DNA of 8,157 nucleotides from an uncultured Alphaproteobacteria bacterium (lineage in GTDB: Bacteria > Pseudomonadota > Alphaproteobacteria > CALKHQ01): positions 1 through 8,157 of the forward strand of contig CALKHQ010000184.1 in NCBI GenBank assembly GCA_937988735.1, written 5' to 3'. The notes beneath the pieces were generated by a model. That model was not told the DNA's origin, did not search any database, and saw only the letters and a list, made by a program, of their open reading frames with translations. Position 1 is the stretch's first letter; each line of letters opens with the position of its first letter. The position numbers and the translations under genes were made by a program. Shown piece after piece: positions 1 through 6,567 of the stretch.

Positions 1-881
1 TACCAGGCGATCGTCCGGGCAAGCCCGTCGGCGAGGCTCGTGCGCGGGATCGCGGGGAACACGGTCCGCACCGGGCCGGGATCGAGGTCGGCAGTGACCG
101 GCAGGCCGGGGCCGGCGGCGTCGATCGCCGCACCGGGGGCAAGACGCGCGATCGCGGCGGCGACCTCCACCGCATCGGCGGCCTCCCCGACCAGGGTGTA
201 AGCGGCGGCGCCCCTGAGCGGCGTCGTGCACACCACCGCGAAGGCCTCGGCGAGATCCTCGACATACAGGTAGTCGGCACGCCCGCCGAACGGGATGGTG
301 TAGGCCTCGCCGCGGGCCGCCGCCCGGCAGGCGATCGACGGGCCCGCGGTCAGCCCCACCTCGCGCCCCGGGCCATAGACGATGTACGGGCGGAACCCGA
401 CGCTGGCGATGCCGTGATCCGCCCAGTAGGCCCGGGCGCAGCCCTCGCAGGCGAGCTTGAACGCGCCGTAATGGGTGTCGGGCAGGGGGATGCGCCCGTC
501 CTTCAGACCGAAGACGCCGGCGCTGCTCATGTAGGCGACCGTGCCGATGCCTTGGGCGCGGGCCGCCTCGAACAGGTTGAGCGTCCCGATCAGGTTCACC
601 TGTGCGCCCCGGATCGGGTCGGCCCGGCAGGCGGGCGTCAGCATCGCCGCGAGGTGGACCAGCCGGTCGCAGCTCTCTGCCGCCCTGCGCAGCGCGGCCC
701 CGTCGGTCACGTCGCCGACGATCCATTCCAGTGCGTCGGTCACGGCGGCGCCCGCGATTGCGCGCACCAGGCTCCGGTCGGCGCTGCTGTCGAACACCCG
801 GATCTCCGTTCCGGGCGCGGCGAGCCGGCGGATGATCCAGGCCCCGATGAACCCGCCCCCGCCCGTCACCAGCACGCGCAT
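1..881 (-). CDS. NAD-dependent epimerase/dehydratase (extended SDR), partial at the C-terminus
   Basis: Probably a cytoplasmic nucleotide-sugar or related epimerase, dehydratase or reductase; the substrate cannot be read from the sequence. The 293 visible residues begin with a Rossmann fold: MRVLVTGGGGFIG with the GxxGxxG loop at residues 7-13. Asp31 ends the second strand (VFDSS), which in this family favours NAD(H) over NADP(H). Further SDR landmarks are HLAA at 76-79, the Ser pair at 119-120 (YMSSAGVFG), the catalytic Tyr138-x3-Lys142 (YGAFK), and FRPYIVYGPG at about 163-172. The ATG start is well supported by GGAGG five bases upstream (complement of 887-891). The frame runs off the left edge; since such proteins are usually near 300-330 residues, only a short C-terminal part is missing. 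It lies 97 bp downstream of the MFS gene on the same strand, so co-transcription is possible but not shown. The family call is firm; the specific reaction is unknown. Confidence 0.9.
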   Translation of the reverse strand, partial: MRVLVTGGGGFIGAWIIRRLAAPGTEIRVFDSSADRSLVRAIAGAAVTDALEWIVGDVTDGAALRRAAESCDRLVHLAAMLTPACRADPIRGAQVNLIGTLNLFEAARAQGIGTVAYMSSAGVFGLKDGRIPLPDTHYGAFKLACEGCARAYWADHGIASVGFRPYIVYGPGREVGLTAGPSIACRAAARGEAYTIPFGGRADYLYVEDLAEAFAVVCTTPLRGAAAYTLVGEAADAVEVAAAIARLAPGAAIDAAGPGLPVTADLDPGPVRTVFPAIPRTSLADGLARTIAW

Positions 882-886
882 GCCTG

Positions 887-891
887 CCTCC
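887..891 (-). promoter_or_regulatory. Strong ribosome binding site of the epimerase gene
   Basis: GGAGG on the minus strand, five bases before the ATG at 881-879. It fixes the start of the SDR gene and shows that the gene can be translated independently of the MFS gene upstream. Confidence 0.75.
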
Positions 892-960
892 AGTCCTGCG
901 GCGCGACCGGTACGCGCCATGATTCCTGCGCGAGCCTAGCGGGGTCGCGCCGGCCGGTCA

Positions 961-973
961 CGTCGCGGCGACG
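961..973 (-). terminator. Possible weak hairpin after the MFS gene
   Basis: CGTCGC-G-GCGACG is a perfect 13-bp palindrome that begins 8 bases past the MFS stop codon. As RNA it would form a 5-bp stem with a 3-nt loop. No T-run follows, so it may only attenuate read-through into the epimerase gene, or do nothing. Short GC palindromes are common at this base composition. Confidence 0.2.
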
Positions 974-980
974 GGGGCAG

Positions 981-2168
981 CTATTCCGCGGGCTGCACCT
1001 GCCGCGGGCCGGCGCAGGCGAGGAAGGCGAGCGCGCTGCCGAAGATGACGAGGCCGAACAGGGCGGCGACGCCGAGCACCAGCGGGAAGCCGTCCGCGTC
1101 GTGGAGGAAGGCGATCATCGGCACCGCGAAGCCGCTGGTGGTGAAGCCGAAGAAGTAGCGCAGCCCGTACGCCCGCGACCGCAGCCGCTCCGGCACGTAG
1201 CGCGCCACCATGGCGTCGTTCACCACCACCTGGCCGAAGATGGCGGCGGTCGCCAGCACCAGCCCCAGCAGCATCGGCAGCCCGGTCGAGAGCGCCGCCA
1301 GCCCCAGCCCGACCGGCTGCAGCACCGCCAGCGCGGCGAACAGCCGGGGGAGGGGCAGGCGGTCCACCAGCCGGCCCATGGTAAGCTGGGCCGCGGCGCC
1401 GAAGACCAGCACGATGGTGGTGAGCGAACCGGTGAGGACCAGCGGCAGCGTCATGTCCAGCCGCTCGTCGATCACCTTCGGCATCGTGATCGAGGTCATG
1501 TTGAAGGTGAAGCCGCCGGCAACCACCGCCGCCATGAACAGCACCGCCAGCAGGACGGGCCGCGCGACCGTCTCCGCCGCCGGACGCGACTTCGCCCCGG
1601 CCGATGCCTTGCCGCGCACCTCCGGCGGCACGAGCGCGAGGAAGGCGATGCCGGTCATCACGCAGACGACGCCCGGCACGATGAAGCCCGCCTGCCAGCC
1701 GAACGTGGCGACGAGCAGGCCCGTCATCCCCGGTGCTGCCGCCGCGCCCAGGTTGCCCCAGACCCCGTTGATGCCGAGCGTGCGGCCGAGGGAACGCGCG
1801 TTCGCGACCAGCAGCGCGGAGCCGACCGGGTGGTAGATGGCGGTGAACAGGCCCAGCACCAGCAGCCAGACGGCGAGGGCCGTCTCGCTGGCGGCACTGG
1901 CGAGCCCGAAGCAGCCAGCGCCGCAGCCGAGGTAGAAGGCGGCCATCAGCGTCCGCTGGCCGATCCGGTCGGCGATCCAGCCCACCGGCAGCGCGAACAG
2001 GCCGAAGGCGACATAGGTGCCGGTCGCGAGCCCGATCAGCGTCGGATAGTCCGCCTGCCACTGGGCCGCGAGCGCGATCACCGCCGTCGGGTAGATCAGC
2101 AGCAGATAGTGGTCGAGCGCGTGGGCGATGTTGACGAAGGCGATGATGCGCCCGGGGCTTGCAGCCAT
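981..2168 (-). CDS. MFS transporter, FSR-like, probable efflux pump
   Basis: A 395-residue inner-membrane protein with about 12 hydrophobic segments, the usual length for a major facilitator superfamily (MFS) member. A charged central loop at about 181-203 separates two six-helix halves. MFS motif A is present between TM2 and TM3 as GWIADRIGQR (63-72). The stretch FTAIYHPVGSALL at about 108-120, with GVWGNLGAAAAP and FGWQAGF after it, resembles the fosmidomycin-resistance (FSR) type of MFS drug exporter. This is family resemblance from memory, and the substrate is unknown. The N-terminus reads directly into TM1 (FVNIAHALDHYLLLIYPTAV), supporting the ATG at 2168-2166, although no good ribosome binding site precedes it. 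It is transcribed divergently from the AraC-family gene across 103 bp, which suggests control by that regulator. Proton-coupled export of a small toxic compound is the likeliest role. Confidence 0.88.
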   Translation of the reverse strand: MAASPGRIIAFVNIAHALDHYLLLIYPTAVIALAAQWQADYPTLIGLATGTYVAFGLFALPVGWIADRIGQRTLMAAFYLGCGAGCFGLASAASETALAVWLLVLGLFTAIYHPVGSALLVANARSLGRTLGINGVWGNLGAAAAPGMTGLLVATFGWQAGFIVPGVVCVMTGIAFLALVPPEVRGKASAGAKSRPAAETVARPVLLAVLFMAAVVAGGFTFNMTSITMPKVIDERLDMTLPLVLTGSLTTIVLVFGAAAQLTMGRLVDRLPLPRLFAALAVLQPVGLGLAALSTGLPMLLGLVLATAAIFGQVVVNDAMVARYVPERLRSRAYGLRYFFGFTTSGFAVPMIAFLHDADGFPLVLGVAALFGLVIFGSALAFLACAGPRQVQPAE

Positions 2169-2207
2169 GGCAGGGTCCGCAGTTGTCCGGGCCGATCCTA
2201 GCGTTGA

Positions 2208-2225
2208 CCCGACGGCTGCGTCGGG
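2208..2225. repeat. 7-bp inverted repeat in the divergent promoter region
   Basis: CCCGACG-GCTG-CGTCGGG has perfect 7-bp arms and a 4-bp spacer. It is centred between the MFS start (2168) and the AraC-family start (2272). It could be a regulator-binding site or an RNA hairpin in the leader of the AraC-family transcript. Its position midway between divergent genes favours an operator, but no binding specificity can be read from the sequence. Confidence 0.5.
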
Positions 2226-2249
2226 CCAGTTTCGACAGCGTTCGGGCCA
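2221..2249. promoter_or_regulatory. Candidate AraC-type operator: two direct repeats 21 bp apart
   Basis: TCGGGCCA occurs at 2221-2228 and again at 2242-2249. The start-to-start distance is 21 bp, two turns of the helix. AraC-family proteins carry two helix-turn-helix units per subunit, and many bind directly repeated half-sites at about this spacing. The core CGGGCC occurs a third time at 2188-2193. The first copy overlaps the right arm of the inverted repeat at 2208-2225. It is a candidate only, since GC-rich octamers recur by chance at this base composition. Confidence 0.35.
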
Positions 2250-2258
2250 CGATCGGGC

Positions 2259-2266
2259 AGGGGAGG
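2259..2266 (+). promoter_or_regulatory. Strong ribosome binding site that decides the GTG start of the AraC-family gene
   Basis: AGGGGAGG sits five bases before GTG at 2272. It rules out the in-frame extension to an ATG at 2128, which would overlap the divergent MFS gene and has no such signal. Confidence 0.75.
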
Positions 2267-2271
2267 CGCGC

Positions 2272-3030
2272 GTGACCAGCCATGCCGAGCCGCACCAGCA
2301 CGTGCCGCGGCCGCTGGCGCTGCTCGCCCGCGACTATCCCGCCGGCGCGCGGACGGGCAGGCACAGCCATCCGCGGCACCAGCTGCTGCACGCGGTCAGC
2401 GGCCTGATGAGCGCCCACACCGCCCGCGGCACCTGGCTGGTGCCGCCGGGCTACGCCCTGTGGATCCCCGCGGGCGTCGAACACGACATCGCGATGCACG
2501 CCGAGGTCGCGATGCGGACCGCCTATGTCGCGCCCGACCGGGCGCCGGGCCTGCCGGAGGACTGCCGGGTGATCGCCGTCTCGCCGCTGCTGAAGGCGGC
2601 GCTGCTGGCGCTGGTGGAGGAGCCGCTGCTCTATGACGAATCCGGCCGCGCCGGCCATCTTGCGGCGCTGGTGCTCGACGAGATCGTGCGGGCCGCGCCG
2701 GCGCCTTATGTGCTGCCGATGCCGCAGGACCGTCGCCTCGCGCGGCTGTGCCGCGAGCTGATCGCGCGGCCGGGCGCGGACCTCGACATCGACGGCTGGG
2801 CCGACCGGGGCGGCCTCAGCCGCCGCACGCTGACGCGGCTGTTCCGCGCCGAGACCGGCCTCAGCTTCGCCGCCTGGCGCCGCCGGCTGCGCCTGCTGGC
2901 CGCACAGGAACGCTGCGCCCGCGGCGAGCCGCTGGCCCGGGTCATCGCCGATCTCGGCTACCGCAGCCTGCCTGCCTTCCGCGCGATGGCGCGCCGGGAG
3001 CTGGGCCCGGCCGCGGGCGCATGGCCCTGA
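2272..3030 (+). CDS. AraC-family transcriptional regulator with N-terminal cupin
   Basis: A 252-residue DNA-binding regulator. The N-terminal AraC-type cupin has a His cluster in RHSHPRHQLLHAVSG (about 30-44) and the strand motif RGTWLVPPGYALWIPAGVEH (52-71). This is the small sensor domain of the NimR/YeaM-like group. The C-terminal AraC domain covers about 153-252. Its first helix-turn-helix is near 171-192 (DIDGWADRGGLSRRTLTRLF) and the second near 220-245 (ARVIADLGYRSLPAFRAMARR). Length fits the family. The start is GTG at 2272, chosen for its strong ribosome binding site; 5'-extended readings run into the MFS gene. The ligand is unknown. Divergent placement against an MFS exporter suggests it controls that pump and its own gene, as NimR does with NimT in Escherichia coli. 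The regulatory link is inferred from layout. Confidence 0.9.
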   Translation: MTSHAEPHQHVPRPLALLARDYPAGARTGRHSHPRHQLLHAVSGLMSAHTARGTWLVPPGYALWIPAGVEHDIAMHAEVAMRTAYVAPDRAPGLPEDCRVIAVSPLLKAALLALVEEPLLYDESGRAGHLAALVLDEIVRAAPAPYVLPMPQDRRLARLCRELIARPGADLDIDGWADRGGLSRRTLTRLFRAETGLSFAAWRRRLRLLAAQERCARGEPLARVIADLGYRSLPAFRAMARRELGPAAGAWP

Positions 3031-3085
3031 CGCCGGCCCGCCCCGTCGGGCGATGCCGCGCCCGGCGTGCGGTACTGTGCCCGGT

Positions 3086-3113
3086 TTGCCGCAGACGTGA
3101 GAATGGCCATATT
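3086..3113 (+). promoter_or_regulatory. Possible sigma70-type promoter of the second MFS gene
   Basis: TTGCCG (3086-3091), a 16-bp spacer and CATATT (3108-3113) match the -35/-10 consensus at 4 of 6 positions each. They lie in the only AT-containing patch of the 144-bp gap after the AraC-family gene. Transcription would begin near 3120, which fits a translation start at 3175 and argues against the upstream GTG at 3067. Confidence 0.3.
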
Positions 3114-3174
3114 GGCGGGACCGTCGTCCCTCCGCCGGTTCGGCAGAGGCGGCGGTTTCTTGTTGGACCGCAGC

Positions 3175-4353
3175 ATGAAGACCGCCGTCGAACCCGTCGA
3201 GCCGCTGGGGCAGGCCATCCCCGACCGGGCGGCCATCGCCGCCGTGATCCTCGGGGTCACCGCCTTCGCCGTTGCCCAGGGCCTGACCTACCCGCTGATT
3301 TCGCTCACCCTCGAGCGCCGCGGCGTGTCCGAGGCGGTGATCGGGATCAACGCCAGCATGTTTGCGGCCGGGCTGGCGGCCGCGGGGCTGACCGTGGGGC
3401 GGCTCACAACGCTCGCGGACGGCGGCCGGCTGATCCTCGCGGCCCTCATCGGCTGCTCGCTGTGCCTGCTCACCTTCGCGCTCGCCGATGCGCTCGCGGT
3501 CTGGTTCATCGCCCGCTTCGTCCTCGGTTACTGCGCCAGCGTCATCTTCGTCCTCAGCGAGGCGTGGCTGAACGCCGCCTGTCCCGACCGGCTGCGCGGC
3601 CGCGTGTCCGGCATCTACGGGCTCGGCATGGGCGGCGGCTTCGCGGCGGGGCCGATGGCGATCCCGCTGTTCGGCGGCGAGGCCGGCTTCTCCTTCGCCA
3701 TCGCCGCCGTCTATCTCGCCGCCGTTGCCTTCGCCTCCGCGGTGCTGACCCGGCGTGCCCGTACCCGACCGGCCGCATCCAGCCCGGGCGACCTCATGCG
3801 GTTCGCCCGCGCCGCGCCGGTGCTGGTGGCGATGGTCGTCGCCTTCGGCTTTGCCGACATCGCAGCGATCGCGGTGCTGCCGGTCTATTTCGTCAAGTCC
3901 GGCCATTCCGCGGACTTCGCTGCGGTGGCGGTGACGGTGACGGCCCTGCCGGCAGCGCTCGCCCAGCCGGTGGTGGGCTTCCTGCTCGACCGGCTGTCGC
4001 GGCCGCTGGTCGCGATCGGCTGCGCGGTGGTGGCCGCGGGCAGCTTCCTCGCGCTGCCGCTGTTGTCCAGCGAGACCGAGCTCCTGATCGCGACCGGGCT
4101 GGTCGGCGCCGCCAGCTTCGCCCTCTACACCTGCGCCCTCACGCTGCTTGGCGAGCGGTTCCGCGGCGCGATGCTGGTCGCCGGCAGCGCGGTCTATGCG
4201 CTGGCCTATGCAGCCGGCAGCGTCGCCGGCTCCTCGCTCACCGCGACGGCGATGGACAGCTTCGGCCGCGCCGCCGCCCCGCTCAGCGCCGGCGCGGTGC
4301 TGCTGGTGCTTGCGATCTTCTTCGCCTGGCGCGGCGCCCGGCCCTCCGCCTGA
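3175..4353 (+). CDS. MFS transporter, YcaD-like
   Basis: A 392-residue inner-membrane transporter with about 12 hydrophobic segments. TM1 starts at about residue 20 (AAVILGVTAFAVAQGLTYPL), after a short charged N-terminus. Features fitting the YcaD-like branch of the MFS are TM4-5 with FIARFVLGYCASVIFVLSEAW (Glu129 and Trp131) followed by the loop DRLRGRVSGIYGLGMGGG, and a C-terminal half with GFLLDRLSRP (268-277) and SFALYTCALTLLGERF (314-329). E. coli YcaD has no established substrate, so none is assigned. The ATG at 3175 was chosen because it begins just before TM1. In-frame alternatives are TTG at 3160 (after AGAGG at 3145-3149), ATG at 3103 and GTG at 3067; they add only basic, non-hydrophobic residues. 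The gene starts 144 bp after the AraC-family stop, so it may have its own promoter. It converges on the rocD gene. Confidence 0.85.
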   Translation: MKTAVEPVEPLGQAIPDRAAIAAVILGVTAFAVAQGLTYPLISLTLERRGVSEAVIGINASMFAAGLAAAGLTVGRLTTLADGGRLILAALIGCSLCLLTFALADALAVWFIARFVLGYCASVIFVLSEAWLNAACPDRLRGRVSGIYGLGMGGGFAAGPMAIPLFGGEAGFSFAIAAVYLAAVAFASAVLTRRARTRPAASSPGDLMRFARAAPVLVAMVVAFGFADIAAIAVLPVYFVKSGHSADFAAVAVTVTALPAALAQPVVGFLLDRLSRPLVAIGCAVVAAGSFLALPLLSSETELLIATGLVGAASFALYTCALTLLGERFRGAMLVAGSAVYALAYAAGSVAGSSLTATAMDSFGRAAAPLSAGAVLLVLAIFFAWRGARPSA

Positions 4354-4365
4354 GCCTCGCGGATC

Positions 4366-4382
4366 CGGCCGGCAGCCGGCCG
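4366..4382. terminator. GC palindrome between convergent genes, possible bidirectional terminator
   Basis: CGGCCGGC-A-GCCGGCCG is a perfect 8+1+8 palindrome. It fills most of the 33-bp gap between the YcaD-like stop (4353) and the rocD stop (4387). As RNA, a 6-bp all-GC stem with loop GCAGC forms identically from either strand. There is no T-run, so intrinsic termination would be weak; a role in Rho-assisted termination or 3' end protection is possible. Confidence 0.4.
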
Positions 4383-4386
4383 CCGC

Positions 4387-5613
4387 TCAGGCCTCCGCTC
4401 CAGCCAGCACGGCGGAGAACTGCTCCAGCGCCCAGTCGACCTGATCCCGGGTGATCACCAGCGGCGGGGCGATGCGGATGGTGTGGCCGTGGGTATCCTT
4501 GGCCAGCACGCCGCGCTTCTGCAGCGCGGTGCAGTAGCGCCGGGCGCCGCCGGCCTCGGGGTGCAGCTCCACCGCCAGCATCAGCCCGCGGCCGCGCACC
4601 TCCTTCACCGCGTTGCTGCGGATCGACCGGAGGCCGGCCTTGAAGTAGTCGCCCTGCGCGGCGGCGTTCTCGATCATGCCTTCCTCGACCAGCACCTTCA
4701 GCGCGGCGCGGGCGACGGCGCAGGCGAGCGGGTTGCCGCCGAAGGTGCTGCCGTGCTGGCCGGGCCGCAGCACGCCCAGCACCTCCGAACTGGAGAGCAC
4801 GGCCGAGACCGGATAGAAGCCGCCGGAGAGCGCCTTGCCGATCAGCGTCACGTCGGCCTCGATCCCCTCGTGCTTCTCCGCGAGCAGCGCACCGGTGCGG
4901 CCCAGCCCGGTCTGGATCTCGTCGAGGATCAGCACGACGTTGCGCGCCGTGCACAGCTCCCGCACCCGGGCGAAGTAGCCGGGCGGCGGAATGATCACGC
5001 CGGCCTCGCCCTGGATCGGCTCGGCGAGGAAGGCGACCGTGTTCGGCGTGATCGCCTCCTCCAGCGCCGCATGGTCGCCGAACGGCACGATGGTGAAGCC
5101 GGGGGCGAACGGGCCGAAGCCGCCGCGGGCCTGCGGGTCGGTCGAGAAGCCCACGATGCCCATGGTCCGGCCGTGGAAGTTGTCGGCGCAGACGATGATC
5201 TCGGCCTGGCCGGGCGGCACGCCCTTGACCTCGTAGCCCCACTTGCGGACCGCCTTGATCGCGGATTCCACCGCCTCGGCGCCGCTGTTCATCGGCAGGA
5301 TCTTGTGGCTGCCGGTCAGCGCCGCCAGCTCCTCGTAGAACGGCGCGAGCTGGTCGTTGCGGAAGGCGCGGGAGGTCAGGGTCAGCCGGCGTGCCTGCTC
5401 GATCATCGCCGCGAGGATCTTCGGGTGGCAGTGGCCCTGGTTCACCGCCGAATAGGCGGAGAGGCAGTCGAGATAGCGGTTGCCGTCGACATCCCACACC
5501 CACACGCCCTCGCCCCGGCACAGCACGACGTCGAGCGGCTCGTAGTTGTGGGCGCCGAGCTGGTGCTCCGTGCGGATGTAGTCGCCGGCCTGCCGCATCC
5601 GGGGGACCGTCAC
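4387..5613 (-). CDS. rocD: Ornithine aminotransferase (ornithine--oxo-acid transaminase)
   Basis: A cytoplasmic PLP enzyme that transfers the delta-amino group of ornithine to 2-oxoglutarate, giving glutamate-5-semialdehyde and glutamate: the step after arginase. The 408 residues match the length of bacterial RocD (about 400) and follow it closely. Landmarks are LSAYSAVNQGHCHPKI (51-66), TLTSRAFRNDQL (78-89), MNSGAEAVESAIK (108-120), NFHGRTM (145-151), EPIQGEAGVIIPP (198-210), Asp231 in LDEIQTGLGRTG, the PLP-binding Lys260 in LIGKALSGGFYPVSA, and HGSTFGGNPLA. All key class-III residues are present. GTG at 5613 is preferred because it overlaps the arginase stop as GTGA, typical of translational coupling. 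ATG at 5598 (403 residues) is the alternative; neither has a strong ribosome binding site. It is the last gene of the operon. Acetylornithine or GABA aminotransferase is less likely, given the RocD-specific LSAYSAVNQGH and NDQL segments. Confidence 0.95.
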   Translation of the reverse strand: MTVPRMRQAGDYIRTEHQLGAHNYEPLDVVLCRGEGVWVWDVDGNRYLDCLSAYSAVNQGHCHPKILAAMIEQARRLTLTSRAFRNDQLAPFYEELAALTGSHKILPMNSGAEAVESAIKAVRKWGYEVKGVPPGQAEIIVCADNFHGRTMGIVGFSTDPQARGGFGPFAPGFTIVPFGDHAALEEAITPNTVAFLAEPIQGEAGVIIPPPGYFARVRELCTARNVVLILDEIQTGLGRTGALLAEKHEGIEADVTLIGKALSGGFYPVSAVLSSSEVLGVLRPGQHGSTFGGNPLACAVARAALKVLVEEGMIENAAAQGDYFKAGLRSIRSNAVKEVRGRGLMLAVELHPEAGGARRYCTALQKRGVLAKDTHGHTIRIAPPLVITRDQVDWALEQFSAVLAGAEA

Positions 5614-6554
5614 AGGGCCCGGCCGATGATCCGCCGCCCGAAAAGGCTCGCGGTCAGGTCCACCAGCAGCTTGGCGCTCTGCCCGCGCACGTCGAGGAAC
5701 GGGTTGAGTTCGGCGAGATCGACGGAGGCGACGAGGCCGGAATCGTGCAACATCTCCATGATCAGATGGGCTTCGCGGTAGGTGAGGCCGCCGGCGACGG
5801 TGGTGGCGACCGCCGGCGCGATCGACGGGTCGAGCACGTCGATATCGAAGCTGAGGTGCAGCACCGCCCCGCTCGCCTTCACCCGCGCGATCACGTCGCG
5901 CATCAGCGCCGAGACGCCGAACTCGTCGATCTGGCGCATGTCGATAACGGTGACGCCGCGTCCGGTCACCACTTCCCGCTCGTGGTCGTCGATGGAGCGG
6001 ATGCCGAACTGGATCACCTTCGCCGGGTCGAGCGCCACCGGCGCCCGGTCGCCCAGGATCGTCTCCAGCACCGGCTCGCCGCACAGCATCGCGACCGGCA
6101 TTCCGTGCATGTTGCCGGACGGCGTCGTCGCCGGCGTGTTGAAATCGGCATGGGCGTCGAGCCACAGCACGCAGAGGTCGCGGCCGGTCTCGCGCCAGTA
6201 GCGGGCAACGCCGCTGATGGTCCCCATCGCCATCGCATGGTCGCCGCCGAGGAAGATCGGCAGCCGCCCTTCCTTCATCAGCGCATGGGCCCGGTCATGG
6301 AGCATGCGCGCCCAGGCGGCGACGAGGCCGGCGTTGTTGGCCCGTCCTTCGCCCAGCGCCACGTCCTCTGCGGGCGCATCGGGCACGGCGTCGCCGCTGT
6401 CCTCGACGGTGTAGCCCAGCCGCTCCAGGGCGCGCGCGAGACCCGCGGTGCGCAGGGCCGCCGGCCCCATCGCGGCGCCCGGCTCGCTGGCGCCGACCTC
6501 GATCGGCGCGCCGAGCAGGGCGATCGTCGGGCGGGCGCGGTCGGCTTCGGGCAT
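5610..6554 (-). CDS. rocF: Arginase
   Basis: A cytoplasmic binuclear manganese hydrolase that cleaves L-arginine to L-ornithine and urea. The 314 residues fit the arginase family (about 300). The metal ligands are visible: His106 in FLGGDHAM, Asp133, His135 and Asp137 in WLDAHADFNTP, and Asp237 and Asp239 in SFDIDVLDP. Substrate-side residues are present in TTPSGNMHGMP (143-153, His150 corresponding to arginase His141) and Glu282 in VDLAELNPFLD. The NTPxTTxSGNxHG segment separates arginase from agmatinase. ATG at 6554-6552 begins the conserved core (RPTIALLGAPIEVGASEPGA) and has GGGA about seven bases upstream. An in-frame extension to 6641 would overlap the NUDIX gene and adds only basic residues. 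The gene starts 13 bp after the NUDIX stop and overlaps rocD by four bases. The product is the substrate of RocD, so the pair forms an arginine-to-glutamate-semialdehyde path. Confidence 0.96.
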   Translation of the reverse strand: MPEADRARPTIALLGAPIEVGASEPGAAMGPAALRTAGLARALERLGYTVEDSGDAVPDAPAEDVALGEGRANNAGLVAAWARMLHDRAHALMKEGRLPIFLGGDHAMAMGTISGVARYWRETGRDLCVLWLDAHADFNTPATTPSGNMHGMPVAMLCGEPVLETILGDRAPVALDPAKVIQFGIRSIDDHEREVVTGRGVTVIDMRQIDEFGVSALMRDVIARVKASGAVLHLSFDIDVLDPSIAPAVATTVAGGLTYREAHLIMEMLHDSGLVASVDLAELNPFLDVRGQSAKLLVDLTASLFGRRIIGRAL

Positions 6555-6567
6555 GGCCTCGTTCCCG

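Noticed and set aside
901..917. GCGCG-N7-CGCGC inverted repeat upstream of the epimerase
   Set aside because: It is short, low in complexity and made only of GC alternations, with no link to a promoter or start site.
414..2201. 595-codon open frame on the plus strand over the epimerase and MFS genes
   Set aside because: It is antisense to two well-recognised proteins, is rich in Arg, Gly, His and Gln with no domain, and has the look of a GC-rich shadow frame.
2128..2271. 5' extension of the AraC-family gene to an ATG at 2128
   Set aside because: It would overlap the divergent MFS coding region and cover the operator-like repeats. GTG at 2272 has a strong ribosome binding site at the right distance.
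3036..3051. GCCCG-N6-CGGGC hairpin after the AraC-family stop
   Set aside because: The stem is only 5 bp with no T-run, and such repeats are expected by chance at this GC content.
3067..3174. 5' extension of the YcaD-like gene to GTG 3067
   Set aside because: It adds 36 basic, non-conserved-looking residues before TM1 and overlaps a possible promoter; ATG 3175 fits the family's N-terminus better.
958..3906. 982-codon open frame on the minus strand
   Set aside because: It overlaps the real MFS gene out of frame and runs antisense to the AraC-family and second MFS genes. Its low-complexity Arg/Ala/Gly sequence shows no domain.
2748..4454. 568-codon open frame on the plus strand
   Set aside because: It is an out-of-frame shadow of the AraC-family C-terminus and the YcaD-like gene, with no recognisable protein features.
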